A DNA stretch of 64,000 bases from an uncultured Bacillota bacterium (GCA_949282275.1 CASDOO010000027.1:37791-101790); one strand, 5' to 3'; shown: positions 34,447 through 42,939, counted from the stretch's first letter. Made by a program: numbers and translations. The notes: generated from the sequence alone by a model not told the origin.

Positions 34447-35616
34447 ATGTCCTACCGGAATCTCTTTACCTCGGAATCGGTCTCCGAAGGCCATCCCGAC
34501 AAGGTCTGCGACCGCATTTCCGACAGCATTCTCGATGCCTGCCTGGAACAGGATCCCGATAGCCGTACCGCCGTCGAGGTCCTTGCGACAAGAAACCGCA
34601 TCGTCATTTCCGGCGAGGTGACCACGAAGGCTCAGGTCGACTACGAGAAGATCGCCCGCGATACCGTCCGCGAGATCGGCTATACCGACGAAAGGAGCGG
34701 CATCGACCCCGATACGATGGCCGTCGAACTCTATATCGAAAGGCAGAGTCCCGATATCGCCATGGGCGTCGATGCCAAGGGAGACAAGAAGCTCGGTGCC
34801 GGCGACCAGGGAATCATGTTCGGCTATGCGACCGACGAGACGGAAAACCTCATGCCCCTTCCCATCGTCATGGCCCACAAGCTTGTCCGCTATGCGACAT
34901 CCCTGAGGAAGGAAGGCCTTCTTCCCTTCGCCCGTCCGGACATGAAGAGCCAGGTGACGATCGACTATACGGAAAAAACGCCGAAGCTCAATGCCGTCGT
35001 CTTTTCCATGCAGCACGATGACAGCATCGACATCGAGAAGCTTCGTCATGTCGTCCGCGAGAAGGTCCTCTTCCCCGTCATCGATTCCTTCGGGATTTCG
35101 CGCGAGGGCGTCGAGGAATACTACGTCAATCCGACCGGGCGCTTCGAAATCGGCGGACCCAAGGGCGACACGGGCCTGACGGGAAGGAAGATCATCGTCG
35201 ATACCTATGGCGGAAGCGCGCCCCATGGCGGCGGTGCCTTCTCCGGAAAGGATCCCACCAAGGTCGATCGCAGTGCCGCCTATGCGGCAAGGCATGCCGC
35301 CAAGAACATCGTTGCCGCCGGGCTGGCTTCCCGTTGCCTCATCCAGCTTTCCTATGCCATCGGCGTGAGCGAACCGGTCTCGATTTCCCTTGAGACATAT
35401 GGCACGGAAAAAGTACCAAAGAACAAGATACTTGCCGCCCTTTGCGATACAAGCATCTTCGATTTCACGCCGCAAGGCATCATTGACCGCTTCCATTTGA
35501 CGAAGCCGTCTTTCCGCTACCGGGACCTTTCGGCCTATGGCCATTTCGGAAGACCGGATCTGAAGCTTCCCTATGAGCTTCTCGACAAGGTCGATGCCCT
35601 GAAGAAGCTCTTCTAG
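34447..35616 (+). CDS. metK: S-adenosylmethionine synthase
   Basis: Makes SAM from methionine and ATP. 389 residues, normal length. FTSESVSEGHPDKVCD at the N-terminus, GAGDQGIMFGYA (the ATP-binding hexapeptide GAGDQG, about 118-123) and GGGAFSGKDPTKVDRS (the phosphate-binding GGGAFSGKD) are all intact. The start is ATG 34447 behind the GAGGAGG of the TSCPD gene. Next gene 2 nt downstream. There is no SAM riboswitch in the short upstream region. Confidence 0.97.
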   Translation: MSYRNLFTSESVSEGHPDKVCDRISDSILDACLEQDPDSRTAVEVLATRNRIVISGEVTTKAQVDYEKIARDTVREIGYTDERSGIDPDTMAVELYIERQSPDIAMGVDAKGDKKLGAGDQGIMFGYATDETENLMPLPIVMAHKLVRYATSLRKEGLLPFARPDMKSQVTIDYTEKTPKLNAVVFSMQHDDSIDIEKLRHVVREKVLFPVIDSFGISREGVEEYYVNPTGRFEIGGPKGDTGLTGRKIIVDTYGGSAPHGGGAFSGKDPTKVDRSAAYAARHAAKNIVAAGLASRCLIQLSYAIGVSEPVSISLETYGTEKVPKNKILAALCDTSIFDFTPQGIIDRFHLTKPSFRYRDLSAYGHFGRPDLKLPYELLDKVDALKKLF

Positions 35617-35618
35617 CC

Positions 35619-37121
35619 ATGAAGAAAGATCCACAGCTGAGGACACCCTTCCTCGATGCCCTCTTGGACTATGTCCATACGGACCCCGTCCCCTTTGACG
35701 TTCCCGGGCACAAGCTCGGCCGGTTCGTGACGGACCTTTCAAGACGGCTCTCCCCGCGCATCCTTTCGACGGATGCCAATGCCCCGATCGGGCTGGACAA
35801 TCTCTACAACGCCCACGGCGTCATCAAGGAAAGCGAGGATCTCATGGCACGGCTTTGCCATGCCGACCACTGTCTCTTCCTGGTCAACGGGACGACGGGC
35901 GGCATCCTTTCGATGTTCCTTGCCGTCCTGGACAACAAGGACAAGGTCATCCTTCCCAGGAACTGCCACAAGTCGGTCATCAATGCCCTCATCATCTCCG
36001 GCGCCGTTCCCATCTTCGTCCTGCCGGATATCGACGAGGAGCAGGGCATCGCAAACGGCGTCTCGACCAAGGACTACATTAAGGCAATGGACGAGAACCT
36101 CGACGCGAAGGCCGTCTTCGTCATCAACCCGACCTATTTCGGAATCGCCTGCGACCTGAAGACGATTGCCAAGGAAGCCCACAGGCGGAACATGGCCGTC
36201 CTTGTCGACGAGGCCCATGGCTCCGCCTTCTATTTCGGGGAAGGCTTTCCCGTTTCCGCCATGGATGCCGACTGCGACGTCAGCTGCATTTCCATGCACA
36301 AGAACGCCGGCTCGCTGACACAATCCTCCATCCTTCTGACGAAAGGGGAAAGGGTGGCGTTTGACGAAATCAAGAGGGCCTTCGGCATGCTTTCCTCGAC
36401 CTCCCCCAATCCCCTACTCCTTGCCAGCCTCGATGCGGCCAGGAAGGAACTCTATGTCCGCGGAAAGGAAGTCTATTCCAAGAACATCGCCCTTGCCCTT
36501 TATGCCAAGAAGGCGATCTCGGCGATTCCCGGCCTTTCCTGCCGGACGAAGGCGGAGATCCTTGCCGCCCGGAAGAGCGATGCCGTCTTCGACGTCGACG
36601 AAACGAAGCTTGTCATCTCCGTGCGCGCCCTCGGTCTTTATGGCTACGATGTCTATCGCGAGCTAAGGGCCGTCTCCAACATCCAGCTGGAGCTGGGCGA
36701 GGTCTTCGTCGTCCTTGCCCTCATCGGCCCGGGAACGCGAAAGAGCGACGTCGACAGGCTCATCGATGGCCTCCGCGCCCTCGCCATGCGGCATCAAAAG
36801 GACCGGAAGGTCCACCACCGCTACGCCTACCAGTATTCCTATCCGAAGATCATCGTCCCGCCAAGGGAAGGCTATGATGCCCCGACCAAGGTCGTCCCCC
36901 TGAAGGATTCCGTGGGCGAGATCTCCGCGGAGACGGTCATGGCCTATCCGCCTGGCATCCCGCTTGTCATCCCCGGAGAGCTTATTAGCCTCGAGACCAT
37001 GCGCCTGATCGAGTTCTACTATCGCGAGAAGGGCGAGGTCCTCAAGGATTCCGCGCCCCGCATGATGAAGGTCATCGACAGGAGCAGGTGGTACCTGGCA
37101 AACGAATTCGCCCTTTCCTAG
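35619..37121 (+). CDS. Orn/Lys/Arg decarboxylase family protein (SpeA-like)
   Basis: PLP enzyme that decarboxylates a basic amino acid, most likely arginine to agmatine by similarity to the Bacillus SpeA/YaaO branch. 500 residues, the short form without the wing domain. The N-terminus has FDVPGHKLG. GTTGGILSM (91-99) binds the cofactor phosphate, His117 in NCHKSV stacks on PLP, VDEAHG (196-201) holds the Asp, and SMHKNAG has the PLP lysine (K228). Two nt after metK: both feed polyamine synthesis, but no SpeD or SpeE gene is in view. Confidence 0.87.
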   Translation: MKKDPQLRTPFLDALLDYVHTDPVPFDVPGHKLGRFVTDLSRRLSPRILSTDANAPIGLDNLYNAHGVIKESEDLMARLCHADHCLFLVNGTTGGILSMFLAVLDNKDKVILPRNCHKSVINALIISGAVPIFVLPDIDEEQGIANGVSTKDYIKAMDENLDAKAVFVINPTYFGIACDLKTIAKEAHRRNMAVLVDEAHGSAFYFGEGFPVSAMDADCDVSCISMHKNAGSLTQSSILLTKGERVAFDEIKRAFGMLSSTSPNPLLLASLDAARKELYVRGKEVYSKNIALALYAKKAISAIPGLSCRTKAEILAARKSDAVFDVDETKLVISVRALGLYGYDVYRELRAVSNIQLELGEVFVVLALIGPGTRKSDVDRLIDGLRALAMRHQKDRKVHHRYAYQYSYPKIIVPPREGYDAPTKVVPLKDSVGEISAETVMAYPPGIPLVIPGELISLETMRLIEFYYREKGEVLKDSAPRMMKVIDRSRWYLANEFALS

Positions 37122-37360
37122 GAAGCGCTTACAGCAAAGCAGCATCGTGCTGGAAGAAAATCGATAAGTCCGTCAGAGAGCGGAACATGGGATGGAAAAA
37201 CATCCTGTATCCGCTCTTTTTGTCTGAAAATGTGCAAAAGGAAGAAGGCTTTCCTGCTTTTGGACAAGAGCGCCAGAAGGCCTTTCCGCTTGTAAGCCCT
37301 TTAAAATGGAGCGGCCAAGAGCTATACTATAGACGGAAATAAAAGAAAGGAACCCATAAC
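37122..37360 (+). promoter_or_regulatory. Intergenic region with the hpf promoter
   Basis: TTTAAA (37300-37305), a 17-nt spacer and TATACT (37323-37328) precede hpf, with AGAAAGGAA as Shine-Dalgarno (about 37344-37352). I see no gene or clear terminator in the rest of the 240 nt. Confidence 0.5.
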
Positions 37361-37900
37361 ATGAAAATCCAGTACGTGTGCAAAGATGTCCCTCTTTCGC
37401 CGGCAATGCAGGACGCGGTCGAGGGGAAGCTGGGAAGGTTCGATCGTTATTTCCGGACAACGGACGAAGTCGACTGCACGGTCACCCTCTGCATCCATCA
37501 GGACAAGAAGAGCCTTGAGGTCTCCATCGTCTCGACCAACGGATTCGCCCTCCGCGCCAAGGTCGTCGATGCCGACTTCTACGCCGCCCTGGATCTTGTC
37601 GTCGAGAAGCTCGACGGCCAGATGCGGAAGCTGAAGACGCAGCTGGACAGGGCGCACAAGAAAGGTTCCTTCGTCGACAACCTGATGATGGAGAACATTC
37701 CTCTCGACGAGAGCCTGGACGTCGAAATCGTGCGCAAGAAGAAACTGAGCCTTGCCCCGATGGACATGGACGAGGCCCTTGCCAGGATGGACGCCCTCGG
37801 CCATAGCTTCTTCATCTATCTGGATTCCACGACCGGCCTTGTCAACGTCCTCTACGAGAGGCAGGACCACGGCTACGGCCTGATCGAAGTCGAAAGATAG
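37361..37900 (+). CDS. hpf: Ribosome hibernation-promoting factor, long form
   Basis: Binds the 30S subunit and dimerises idle ribosomes into 100S particles. 179 residues, the long form typical of Bacillota. N-terminal HPF/RaiA domain about 1-100 (KLGRFDRYF, ALDLVVEKLDGQMRKLK). C-terminal dimerisation domain about 120-179 (IVRKKKLSLAPMDMDEAL, LGHSFFIYLD, VLYERQDHGYGLIE). Single gene between its own promoter and terminator. Confidence 0.95.
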   Translation: MKIQYVCKDVPLSPAMQDAVEGKLGRFDRYFRTTDEVDCTVTLCIHQDKKSLEVSIVSTNGFALRAKVVDADFYAALDLVVEKLDGQMRKLKTQLDRAHKKGSFVDNLMMENIPLDESLDVEIVRKKKLSLAPMDMDEALARMDALGHSFFIYLDSTTGLVNVLYERQDHGYGLIEVER

Positions 37901-37904
37901 GAAC

Positions 37905-37930
37905 AGGGCTGCCTTCGGGCGGCCTTTTTC
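37905..37930 (+). terminator. Terminator after hpf
   Basis: A GGCTGCC/GGCGGCC stem with a TTCG loop is followed by TTTTT. It directly abuts the apbE promoter. Confidence 0.88.
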
Positions 37931-37947
37931 GATTCGGTGACGATTTC

Positions 37948-37963
37948 TGCTATAATTTTATGC
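37948..37963 (+). promoter_or_regulatory. Extended -10 promoter of apbE (leaderless)
   Basis: TG-C-TATAAT (37948-37956) ends 7 nt before the ATG at 37964. The expected transcription start falls on or next to the A of the start codon. No Shine-Dalgarno sequence is present. The -35 is weak (TTCGAT at 37928-37933). Confidence 0.65.
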
Positions 37964-39553
37964 ATGAACAGAAAATCCCTGCTTTTCCTGACCGTCCTTG
38001 CTCTCAGCCTCTCTTCATGCACCAATCCATACGGCGACAAGGAGGGCGTCGTCACCCCGCTCAACGTCGGCATCATCGGTTCCTCCATGGGCGATATCCG
38101 GTTCGTTCCCATCGAAGGCGAGCCCACGCTTGTCCTCACGCCTTTCAACACGTCCATCGTCGGGACTCTCTACCACTATGAGGACACCTATACCGAAAGC
38201 GAGCTTGAGGCCATCAAGGAAAAGTTCGACTTCGACATGCAATACTACTATGCCCTTTCCGATCGCCACTACGACTACACCGTCAATGGCGAGAAAATCG
38301 TCAACCTCAAGACGATAAACGATTCGCCTAGGGGTGTCCCCATCCCGGTCGATCCCTTCCTTTTCGAGTTGCTCCAGGAGAGCTACGAATTCTCGCTCAA
38401 CACCGCCGATGGGGACGGGAATCTCCTTTTCGACATCTTCACGGGAAACCTCAACGACTATTACGAGGAAAAGCTCGACACGCTCGGAAAAAAGACCTCC
38501 CTGGACATGGCCCTTTATCTTGCCAACAACGTCGAGTTCTCCTCGGACGTCGATCTTGCCGAGATCGAATCGATCGTCGCAAGGACGCCCGTCACCAAGG
38601 AAGAAGCCGAGGGCCTTCTGGAATTCGACGAGGAAAATTCTACCGTCACCTTCAACAGCTTCATCAAGGATGGCGAAAGGATCGACGACGTCGCCATTTC
38701 CCTGAGCGCCGTCAGCAAGGGCTTTGCCACCGAATGGATCTCCGACGCCTTCCTCGAGGAGTATCCCGACATCTCCCTTCTCATCAATTCCGGGACGAGT
38801 TCCATCAAGGCCGTGGGCAAAAGGCCCGACGGGAAGGAATGGAACATCCGCCTGACCAATCCGCTCTATTCCGAAGCCCGCGTCTCCCCCGTCGGCCTCA
38901 ATCCCTACGAGGTGAGTTTTGCCAAGAAGGGGGCCTTCAGCCTTTCCACGTCGGGCTATTACGAACATTATTTCTATGTCTTCGATCCCGAACAGGACCA
39001 GTATGTCCGCAGGGAGCACATCCTTTATCCGAAGACGGGCGTCTCCACGTCCTTCTTCGACCAGGTCTCCGTCTTCAACGACGATGCGGGGCTTGCGGAC
39101 ATGTACACGACGACCTTGATGCTCGCCTCCTCGATCGACGAGGCCGTAAGCCTTGTCGAGAGGCTGGATGCGATCTATGGCCTCGACACCAAGATGATCC
39201 TCCTCTTCAAGTCCGAGGAAGGAAGTCCCCTCGAGCCGTATCAGTATTCCCTTTCCGACGTCGAGGATCTCTCGCCTAATGGCCTTCCGCAGGTCTATCT
39301 GAAGGAAGACGCCGAATACGCGGGAAATGCCATCGTCGAGATCGATGGCGAGAAGGTCTATATCGGGGACTACACGGACCTCAAGACATCGGACATCGAC
39401 CGCCAGAAAGGCTCCGTAAGCCAAAGAAGGCGCAAGTGCTTCGAGACCTATTGGGTAAGCGCGGATATCTACGGGGATTTCTCCTACATCGAGGATAGCA
39501 AGGCCGTGCCCTATCCCGAGGAGCGGAAGGCCGTTCTCTATAGGGGAGGATAG
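37964..39553 (+). CDS. apbE: ApbE-family FAD:protein FMN transferase (lipoprotein)
   Basis: Attaches FMN from FAD to Thr/Ser of target proteins outside the membrane; RnfD and RnfG in this window carry the acceptor motifs. 529 residues, longer than typical ApbE (about 330-350). Signal peptide MNRKSLLFLTVLALSLSSC with lipid Cys19. The catalytic core is at about 230-400: LSAVSKGFATEW, LINSGTSSIKAVGKR, STSGYYEHYF and HILYPKTGVS are ApbE signatures. An extra N-terminal region (about 20-100) and a C-terminal extension of over 100 residues are unusual. The start is ATG 37964, leaderless. The stop is 2 nt before the HAD gene. Confidence 0.87.
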   Translation: MNRKSLLFLTVLALSLSSCTNPYGDKEGVVTPLNVGIIGSSMGDIRFVPIEGEPTLVLTPFNTSIVGTLYHYEDTYTESELEAIKEKFDFDMQYYYALSDRHYDYTVNGEKIVNLKTINDSPRGVPIPVDPFLFELLQESYEFSLNTADGDGNLLFDIFTGNLNDYYEEKLDTLGKKTSLDMALYLANNVEFSSDVDLAEIESIVARTPVTKEEAEGLLEFDEENSTVTFNSFIKDGERIDDVAISLSAVSKGFATEWISDAFLEEYPDISLLINSGTSSIKAVGKRPDGKEWNIRLTNPLYSEARVSPVGLNPYEVSFAKKGAFSLSTSGYYEHYFYVFDPEQDQYVRREHILYPKTGVSTSFFDQVSVFNDDAGLADMYTTTLMLASSIDEAVSLVERLDAIYGLDTKMILLFKSEEGSPLEPYQYSLSDVEDLSPNGLPQVYLKEDAEYAGNAIVEIDGEKVYIGDYTDLKTSDIDRQKGSVSQRRRKCFETYWVSADIYGDFSYIEDSKAVPYPEERKAVLYRGG

Positions 39554-39555
39554 CG

Positions 39556-40446
39556 ATGATCAAACTGATTGCGACCGACTTGGACGGGACCCTTCTCTAC
39601 CCAAAGAGCCACTTCTTCGGCGTCCCCAGATGCAACAGGCTCTTCCTGAGGGAGCTGGACAAGTACCATGTCGACATCATCTTCGTCTCGGGAAGAAGCC
39701 CGAAGATTTTGCCGCGCCTGGATTCTTTCGTCGGCAAGAAGTGCAAGCTTCTGGGATGCAACGGCGCCTATGTCTATCAGGACGGGAAGCTCTTCGACAA
39801 CCATCCCATGGACAGGAAGAAGCTGACCTCCCTCTTCATGGAAATCTATGGACGCTATGGCATCTTCGCCTATTTCCTCTTCGACGAGCATGCACCCCTG
39901 TATATCTGCTTCCGCAACCTCCCCGACTCCTTCATCGCCACCCTCTGGGTCGGAAACAAGTTCAACGGGGCCTACAAGGAAGACATCATCCATGGCGAGG
40001 ACAAGTTCCTCAAGAAGCTCCAGAACGGGGACAGCTACAAGATGATGCTCAACTTCGGCTTCGGGAAGGATGCCCAGAGAAGGGCGAGGATGGCCTACTT
40101 CCCCATCTCCGAGCTCTATCCCGACGATTTCCAGGTCGTCGTCAGCAATACCGCATTGGAAATCACCGCCCGGGACGTCGACAAGGGAAAGGGCCTGGTG
40201 GAGTATTGCCGGAAGAACGACATCGCGCCCGACGAGGTCATCGTCGTCGGCGACAGCGGGAACGACCTGGCGATGTTTTCCTGCTTCCCCCACTCCTTTG
40301 CCATGGAGCATGCCCCGGATTTCGTCAAGCAGAGCGCCAACCACGTCATACGCCGCGTCTGCGACCTGCGCCGTTTCCTCGAGGATCCCGCGATGATGGC
40401 CCAGGACAGGATACGGAAGGTCGATTTCGAAAAGATACTTTCTTAA
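39556..40446 (+). CDS. Cof-type HAD-IIB family phosphatase
   Basis: 296 residues. HAD motif I DLDGTLL (8-14), motif II FVSGRSP (about 43-49), motif III Lys in DVDKGKGL, and motif IV VVGDSGNDLAMF (about 233-244). The large cap domain between motifs II and III marks the IIB (Cof) type. Members dephosphorylate sugar phosphates or cofactors such as FMN or PLP. The position directly after apbE makes a flavin-phosphate substrate conceivable, but nothing in the sequence proves it. Confidence 0.88.
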   Translation: MIKLIATDLDGTLLYPKSHFFGVPRCNRLFLRELDKYHVDIIFVSGRSPKILPRLDSFVGKKCKLLGCNGAYVYQDGKLFDNHPMDRKKLTSLFMEIYGRYGIFAYFLFDEHAPLYICFRNLPDSFIATLWVGNKFNGAYKEDIIHGEDKFLKKLQNGDSYKMMLNFGFGKDAQRRARMAYFPISELYPDDFQVVVSNTALEITARDVDKGKGLVEYCRKNDIAPDEVIVVGDSGNDLAMFSCFPHSFAMEHAPDFVKQSANHVIRRVCDLRRFLEDPAMMAQDRIRKVDFEKILS

Positions 40447-40501
40447 ATCGAACCCATCTTCTATAATCTATATCTGTGTCGTCGCTATCGAGGTATCATA
40501 T

Positions 40502-41428
40502 ATGAACATTGCAGAAAGAAACGTCACGACCATCCTGACCATCGCCAGGATCGTCGAGAACACCTTGGCCTATTGCCTTCCCACGAACAATCCCGCCGGC
40601 TTTTCCAAGGACCAGCGCGAGAAGCAGGGAATGGCCCTTCGCGCCCTCACCGGAAAGGGAAGTCCCTTTGCCGTCAACTGCGCCAACAACGGCGATGCCG
40701 GAAAGCAGCTTGCCGAGGACATGGCCTACTTCATCGAGGACGTCTATGGCGAGCCCGGCCGCATCGTCACCGTCGACCTCAACGGTCATGTCGCCGTCGA
40801 GAGCTCCCTTGTCCTGGAGCTCTATTCCACCATCGTCAAGCTCCGTCTCTACCTGGAAGGCTTCCTCTCCTCCGCCCTCAACTACCTGAGGGAGCATGGC
40901 CAGCTCGAGGAGTCCTTCGAGAAGACGGTCAAGGCCGACATCCGCTTCTATCACGCCCTTGCCGGCAAGATCGGCTCGATCCTCATCTACAACAAGTTCA
41001 TCGAGATCAACGAGAACGCCAACACCTACATGCAGGCCTATTCCAAGAACCACAACGGCATCGACCCGCGCAAGGACAGCCACTTCAACGTCGACGACGA
41101 TCCGTCCGTCCGCATGCTCAAGAACGAGTTCCACGAGCTCAACCAGGCCCTCGTCAATGCCCTGAACACCTACAACGACGACGAGGACTTCAAGTTCGCC
41201 AGGCAGTCCCTCTACAGCGACTGCGAGCTCTTCACCGGAAAGAAGAAGCCGACCGACCTCAAGGCCTTCCAGGCGGTCTTCACCTCTTACTTCGACAAGA
41301 TCATCCGCACGGGCGAGAAGCCGACAAACGACCTCTTCCAGGAACTGACGAAGGAACTCGATGCCTTCAACAAGGAAAACGCCGCGAAGAAGGAAGAGGC
41401 GGCAAAGGAGGAACGAAGCAATGGCTGA
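40502..41428 (+). CDS. Conserved-looking protein of unknown function
   Basis: 308 residues, soluble, no signal peptide. The N-terminal half has MNIAERNVTTILTIARIVEN and a GSPFAVNC stretch. Most of 115-300 is helical, with a charged C-terminal tail (ENAAKKEEAAKEERSNG). Codon use is strongly C-ending, as in highly expressed host genes, so it is unlikely to be foreign. A -10 TATAAT lies about 35 nt upstream. It overlaps the next membrane-protein gene by 8 nt, implying a joint role. I do not recognise the family. Confidence 0.72.
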   Translation: MNIAERNVTTILTIARIVENTLAYCLPTNNPAGFSKDQREKQGMALRALTGKGSPFAVNCANNGDAGKQLAEDMAYFIEDVYGEPGRIVTVDLNGHVAVESSLVLELYSTIVKLRLYLEGFLSSALNYLREHGQLEESFEKTVKADIRFYHALAGKIGSILIYNKFIEINENANTYMQAYSKNHNGIDPRKDSHFNVDDDPSVRMLKNEFHELNQALVNALNTYNDDEDFKFARQSLYSDCELFTGKKKPTDLKAFQAVFTSYFDKIIRTGEKPTNDLFQELTKELDAFNKENAAKKEEAAKEERSNG

Positions 41429-41825
41429 GGAAACGAAAAAGAGACGTGCCATCTATCGCAACGAGATCATCTGGTATGCGATTCTCGGGGCTTTGTGGCT
41501 TTTTGGCCTGATCCTTGCCATCCTCGGGGTCTGCGCCTACAACGTCGGACGCATCTCGAACAATCCGCTCTACGGCGCGGAGAAGGCCTGGGCGAGCTTC
41601 TTCGGCATGGCCGAGGGGAGCATCCTCGACTTCCGCATCGTCGGCTCCATCGTGATGATCGTCAGCATGCTTCTCTTCTTCGTCATCATCTATCTCTACT
41701 CCTCCAAGGCAAACGAGGAGATGGCAAGCGAGAGAAGGCGCCAGGAAAGGCTCAGGATCCTCATGGAGAGTCCCCTTCCCGACAAGAGCGACGCCAAGGA
41801 AGCGGAAAAGACGGAAGAAAAGTAG
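41421..41825 (+). CDS. Small membrane protein with two helices, unknown function
   Basis: 134 residues: basic N-terminus, helix 1 about 15-38 (WYAILGALWLFGLILAILG), an external loop of about 40 residues, helix 2 about 68-91, then a charged cytoplasmic tail (NEEMASERRRQERL). ATG 41421 is preceded by AAAGGAGG and overlaps the upstream unknown gene by 8 nt. Followed by a strong terminator, so the two genes form one unit. No family recognised. Confidence 0.72.
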   Translation: MAEETKKRRAIYRNEIIWYAILGALWLFGLILAILGVCAYNVGRISNNPLYGAEKAWASFFGMAEGSILDFRIVGSIVMIVSMLLFFVIIYLYSSKANEEMASERRRQERLRILMESPLPDKSDAKEAEKTEEK

Positions 41826-41830
41826 AATCG

Positions 41831-41862
41831 GCCATCCTGGGAAACCGGGATGGTTTTTTCAT
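41831..41862 (+). terminator. Terminator of the unknown two-gene unit
   Basis: CCATCC and GGATGG arms enclose a TGGGAAACCG loop region, followed by TTTTTT. Confidence 0.88.
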
Positions 41863-41882
41863 GCCTTGATGAAAGCGGACAC

Positions 41883-41908
41883 GAAAAAAGCCGCCCCGAA
41901 GGACGGCC
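41883..41908 (-). terminator. Terminator of the small basic protein gene
   Basis: On the minus strand a GCCGTCC/GGGCGGC stem with a TTCG loop is followed by six T. It lies 15 nt after the stop at 41923. Confidence 0.85.
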
Positions 41909-41922
41909 ATGTGTCTTTGCCT

Positions 41923-42066
41923 TTATTCGGCGGCAGCCTCGGCCTTCAGCTCCTTCTTGCGAGCCTTGTTCTTGGCCTCGGACTTCTTCTCGCGGGCAAG
42001 CCTCTTCTCCCTTCTTTCCTTCCACTGCTGGGCGAAGTTGCGGCACTCGAATCTTTTCTTTCCCAT
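41923..42066 (-). CDS. Small basic protein, 47 residues
   Basis: A short gene between its own ribosome-binding site (AGAGG, about 9 nt upstream of the ATG at 42066) and a perfect terminator. It encodes MGKKRFECRNFAQQW followed by a highly charged Lys/Arg/Glu helix and an Ala/Glu tail: about 17 Lys/Arg in 47 residues. Small size, basic charge and an independent transcription unit suggest a ribosome- or nucleic-acid-associated protein. It does not match ribosomal protein S21 or other small ribosomal proteins I know. The terminator and codon bias argue that it is real. Confidence 0.68.
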   Translation of the reverse strand: MGKKRFECRNFAQQWKERREKRLAREKKSEAKNKARKKELKAEAAAE

Positions 42067-42137
42067 GACTGGACCTCTCTACTAGTTTTCGCAATAGTCA
42101 ATTTTAGCGGAAAGGGATGGCTTTTGCAAGCCGTTTT

Positions 42138-42398
42138 TCACTGTCGCCAGGAATAGTACTCCCTGTCCCTTTGGGGATCGATGGCTTCCTCGTCCATGGC
42201 ATCGGGATCCACGATGAAGGGAACGTCCTTGTAGATTTCCAGGAAGGCGTATTCGGAAAGGCGGAGAGTGCTGCCTTTTCCCTTGAGGACGATCTTGCCC
42301 TTGTTGAGGAAGACTTCCTTCTCCTCGCCTTTGACGAGAAGGCAATAGCCGGCCTTGAGATAGGAAAGGGCCCTGTTGGCATCGAGATATCGTTCCAT
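42138..42398 (-). CDS. Small protein of unknown function (86 residues)
   Basis: MERYLDANRALSYLKAGYC at the N-terminus, then short beta-like segments (CLLVKGEEKEVFLNKGKIVL), an acidic stretch (DPDAMDEEAIDP) and an Arg/Tyr/Trp end. There is no membrane segment. The start ATG 42398 has no Shine-Dalgarno sequence. Instead an extended -10 (TG-C-TAGCAT) ends 8 nt upstream, so the mRNA is probably leaderless. Divergent from the Nudix gene with only 40 nt between starts. Family not recognised. Confidence 0.6.
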   Translation of the reverse strand: MERYLDANRALSYLKAGYCLLVKGEEKEVFLNKGKIVLKGKGSTLRLSEYAFLEIYKDVPFIVDPDAMDEEAIDPQRDREYYSWRQ

Positions 42399-42438
42399 AT
42401 GGAGATATGCTAGCAGAGGGGCTTATAATTGTTAAGTC
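42399..42438. promoter_or_regulatory. 40-nt divergent promoter region, both genes leaderless
   Basis: The minus-strand -10 TAGCAT (42407-42412, with TGC before it) is 8 nt from the ATG at 42398. The plus-strand -10 TATAAT (42424-42429) is 9 nt from the ATG at 42439. The two -10 boxes are 11 nt apart, so the promoters must overlap and probably exclude each other. Neither start has a nearby Shine-Dalgarno sequence. Confidence 0.6.
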
Positions 42439-42927
42439 ATGAAAATCGATTATCTGCCCTATCTGCGAAGGAAAGTCGGCCACGATTTGGTCCTCTCCGT
42501 CGGCCTGAGCGTCCTTCTTGTGGACGAGAAGAGAGGGAAGGTCCTTCTCGAGAAGAGGACCGACAACGGCCTGTATTGTCTTCCCGGCGGCTCGATCGAC
42601 CTTGGCGAGAAGGTCCTCGACGGGGCAAGAAGGGAGCTCTTCGAGGAGACGGGGATAGAGGACTGCGGAAGGCTTTCCCTTTTCATGGTCGTCTCCGGAG
42701 AGACAAACCGCATCCACTACCCAAACGGCGACGTCACCGAATATTGCGACCTGGTCTTCCTTGGGTCCTATGACTCTGCCACCTATGTGGAAAGGCATGA
42801 CGAGGAATCCTCCTTCGTCGGCTTCGTCGACTTTGCCGACGTTCCGGAAGACGGTAAATGCCTGGGGAGGACAGGCGAGATCATCCGTCGCTATCGGCTT
42901 GGAGAGAGGGAAGTCCTCATCGACTGA
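42439..42927 (+). CDS. Nudix hydrolase
   Basis: 162 residues. The Nudix box GGSIDLGEKVLDGARRELFE followed by ETGI (about 50-74) fits GX5EX7REUXEEXGU exactly, with the metal-binding Glu residues present. The substrate, a nucleoside diphosphate linked to another group, cannot be told. It is followed 12 nt later by a MazG-like pyrophosphohydrolase, so the pair may form a nucleotide-sanitising unit. Start ATG 42439, leaderless. Confidence 0.88.
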   Translation: MKIDYLPYLRRKVGHDLVLSVGLSVLLVDEKRGKVLLEKRTDNGLYCLPGGSIDLGEKVLDGARRELFEETGIEDCGRLSLFMVVSGETNRIHYPNGDVTEYCDLVFLGSYDSATYVERHDEESSFVGFVDFADVPEDGKCLGRTGEIIRRYRLGEREVLID

Positions 42928-42939
42928 AAGGAGAGAAAG

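Noticed and set aside
37122..37360. Structured RNA or riboswitch before hpf
   Set aside because: No conserved motif or strong stem; the promoter explains the part near hpf.
41923..42066. Ribosomal protein S21
   Set aside because: Basic and short, but lacks the S21 N-terminal pattern and is shorter than usual.
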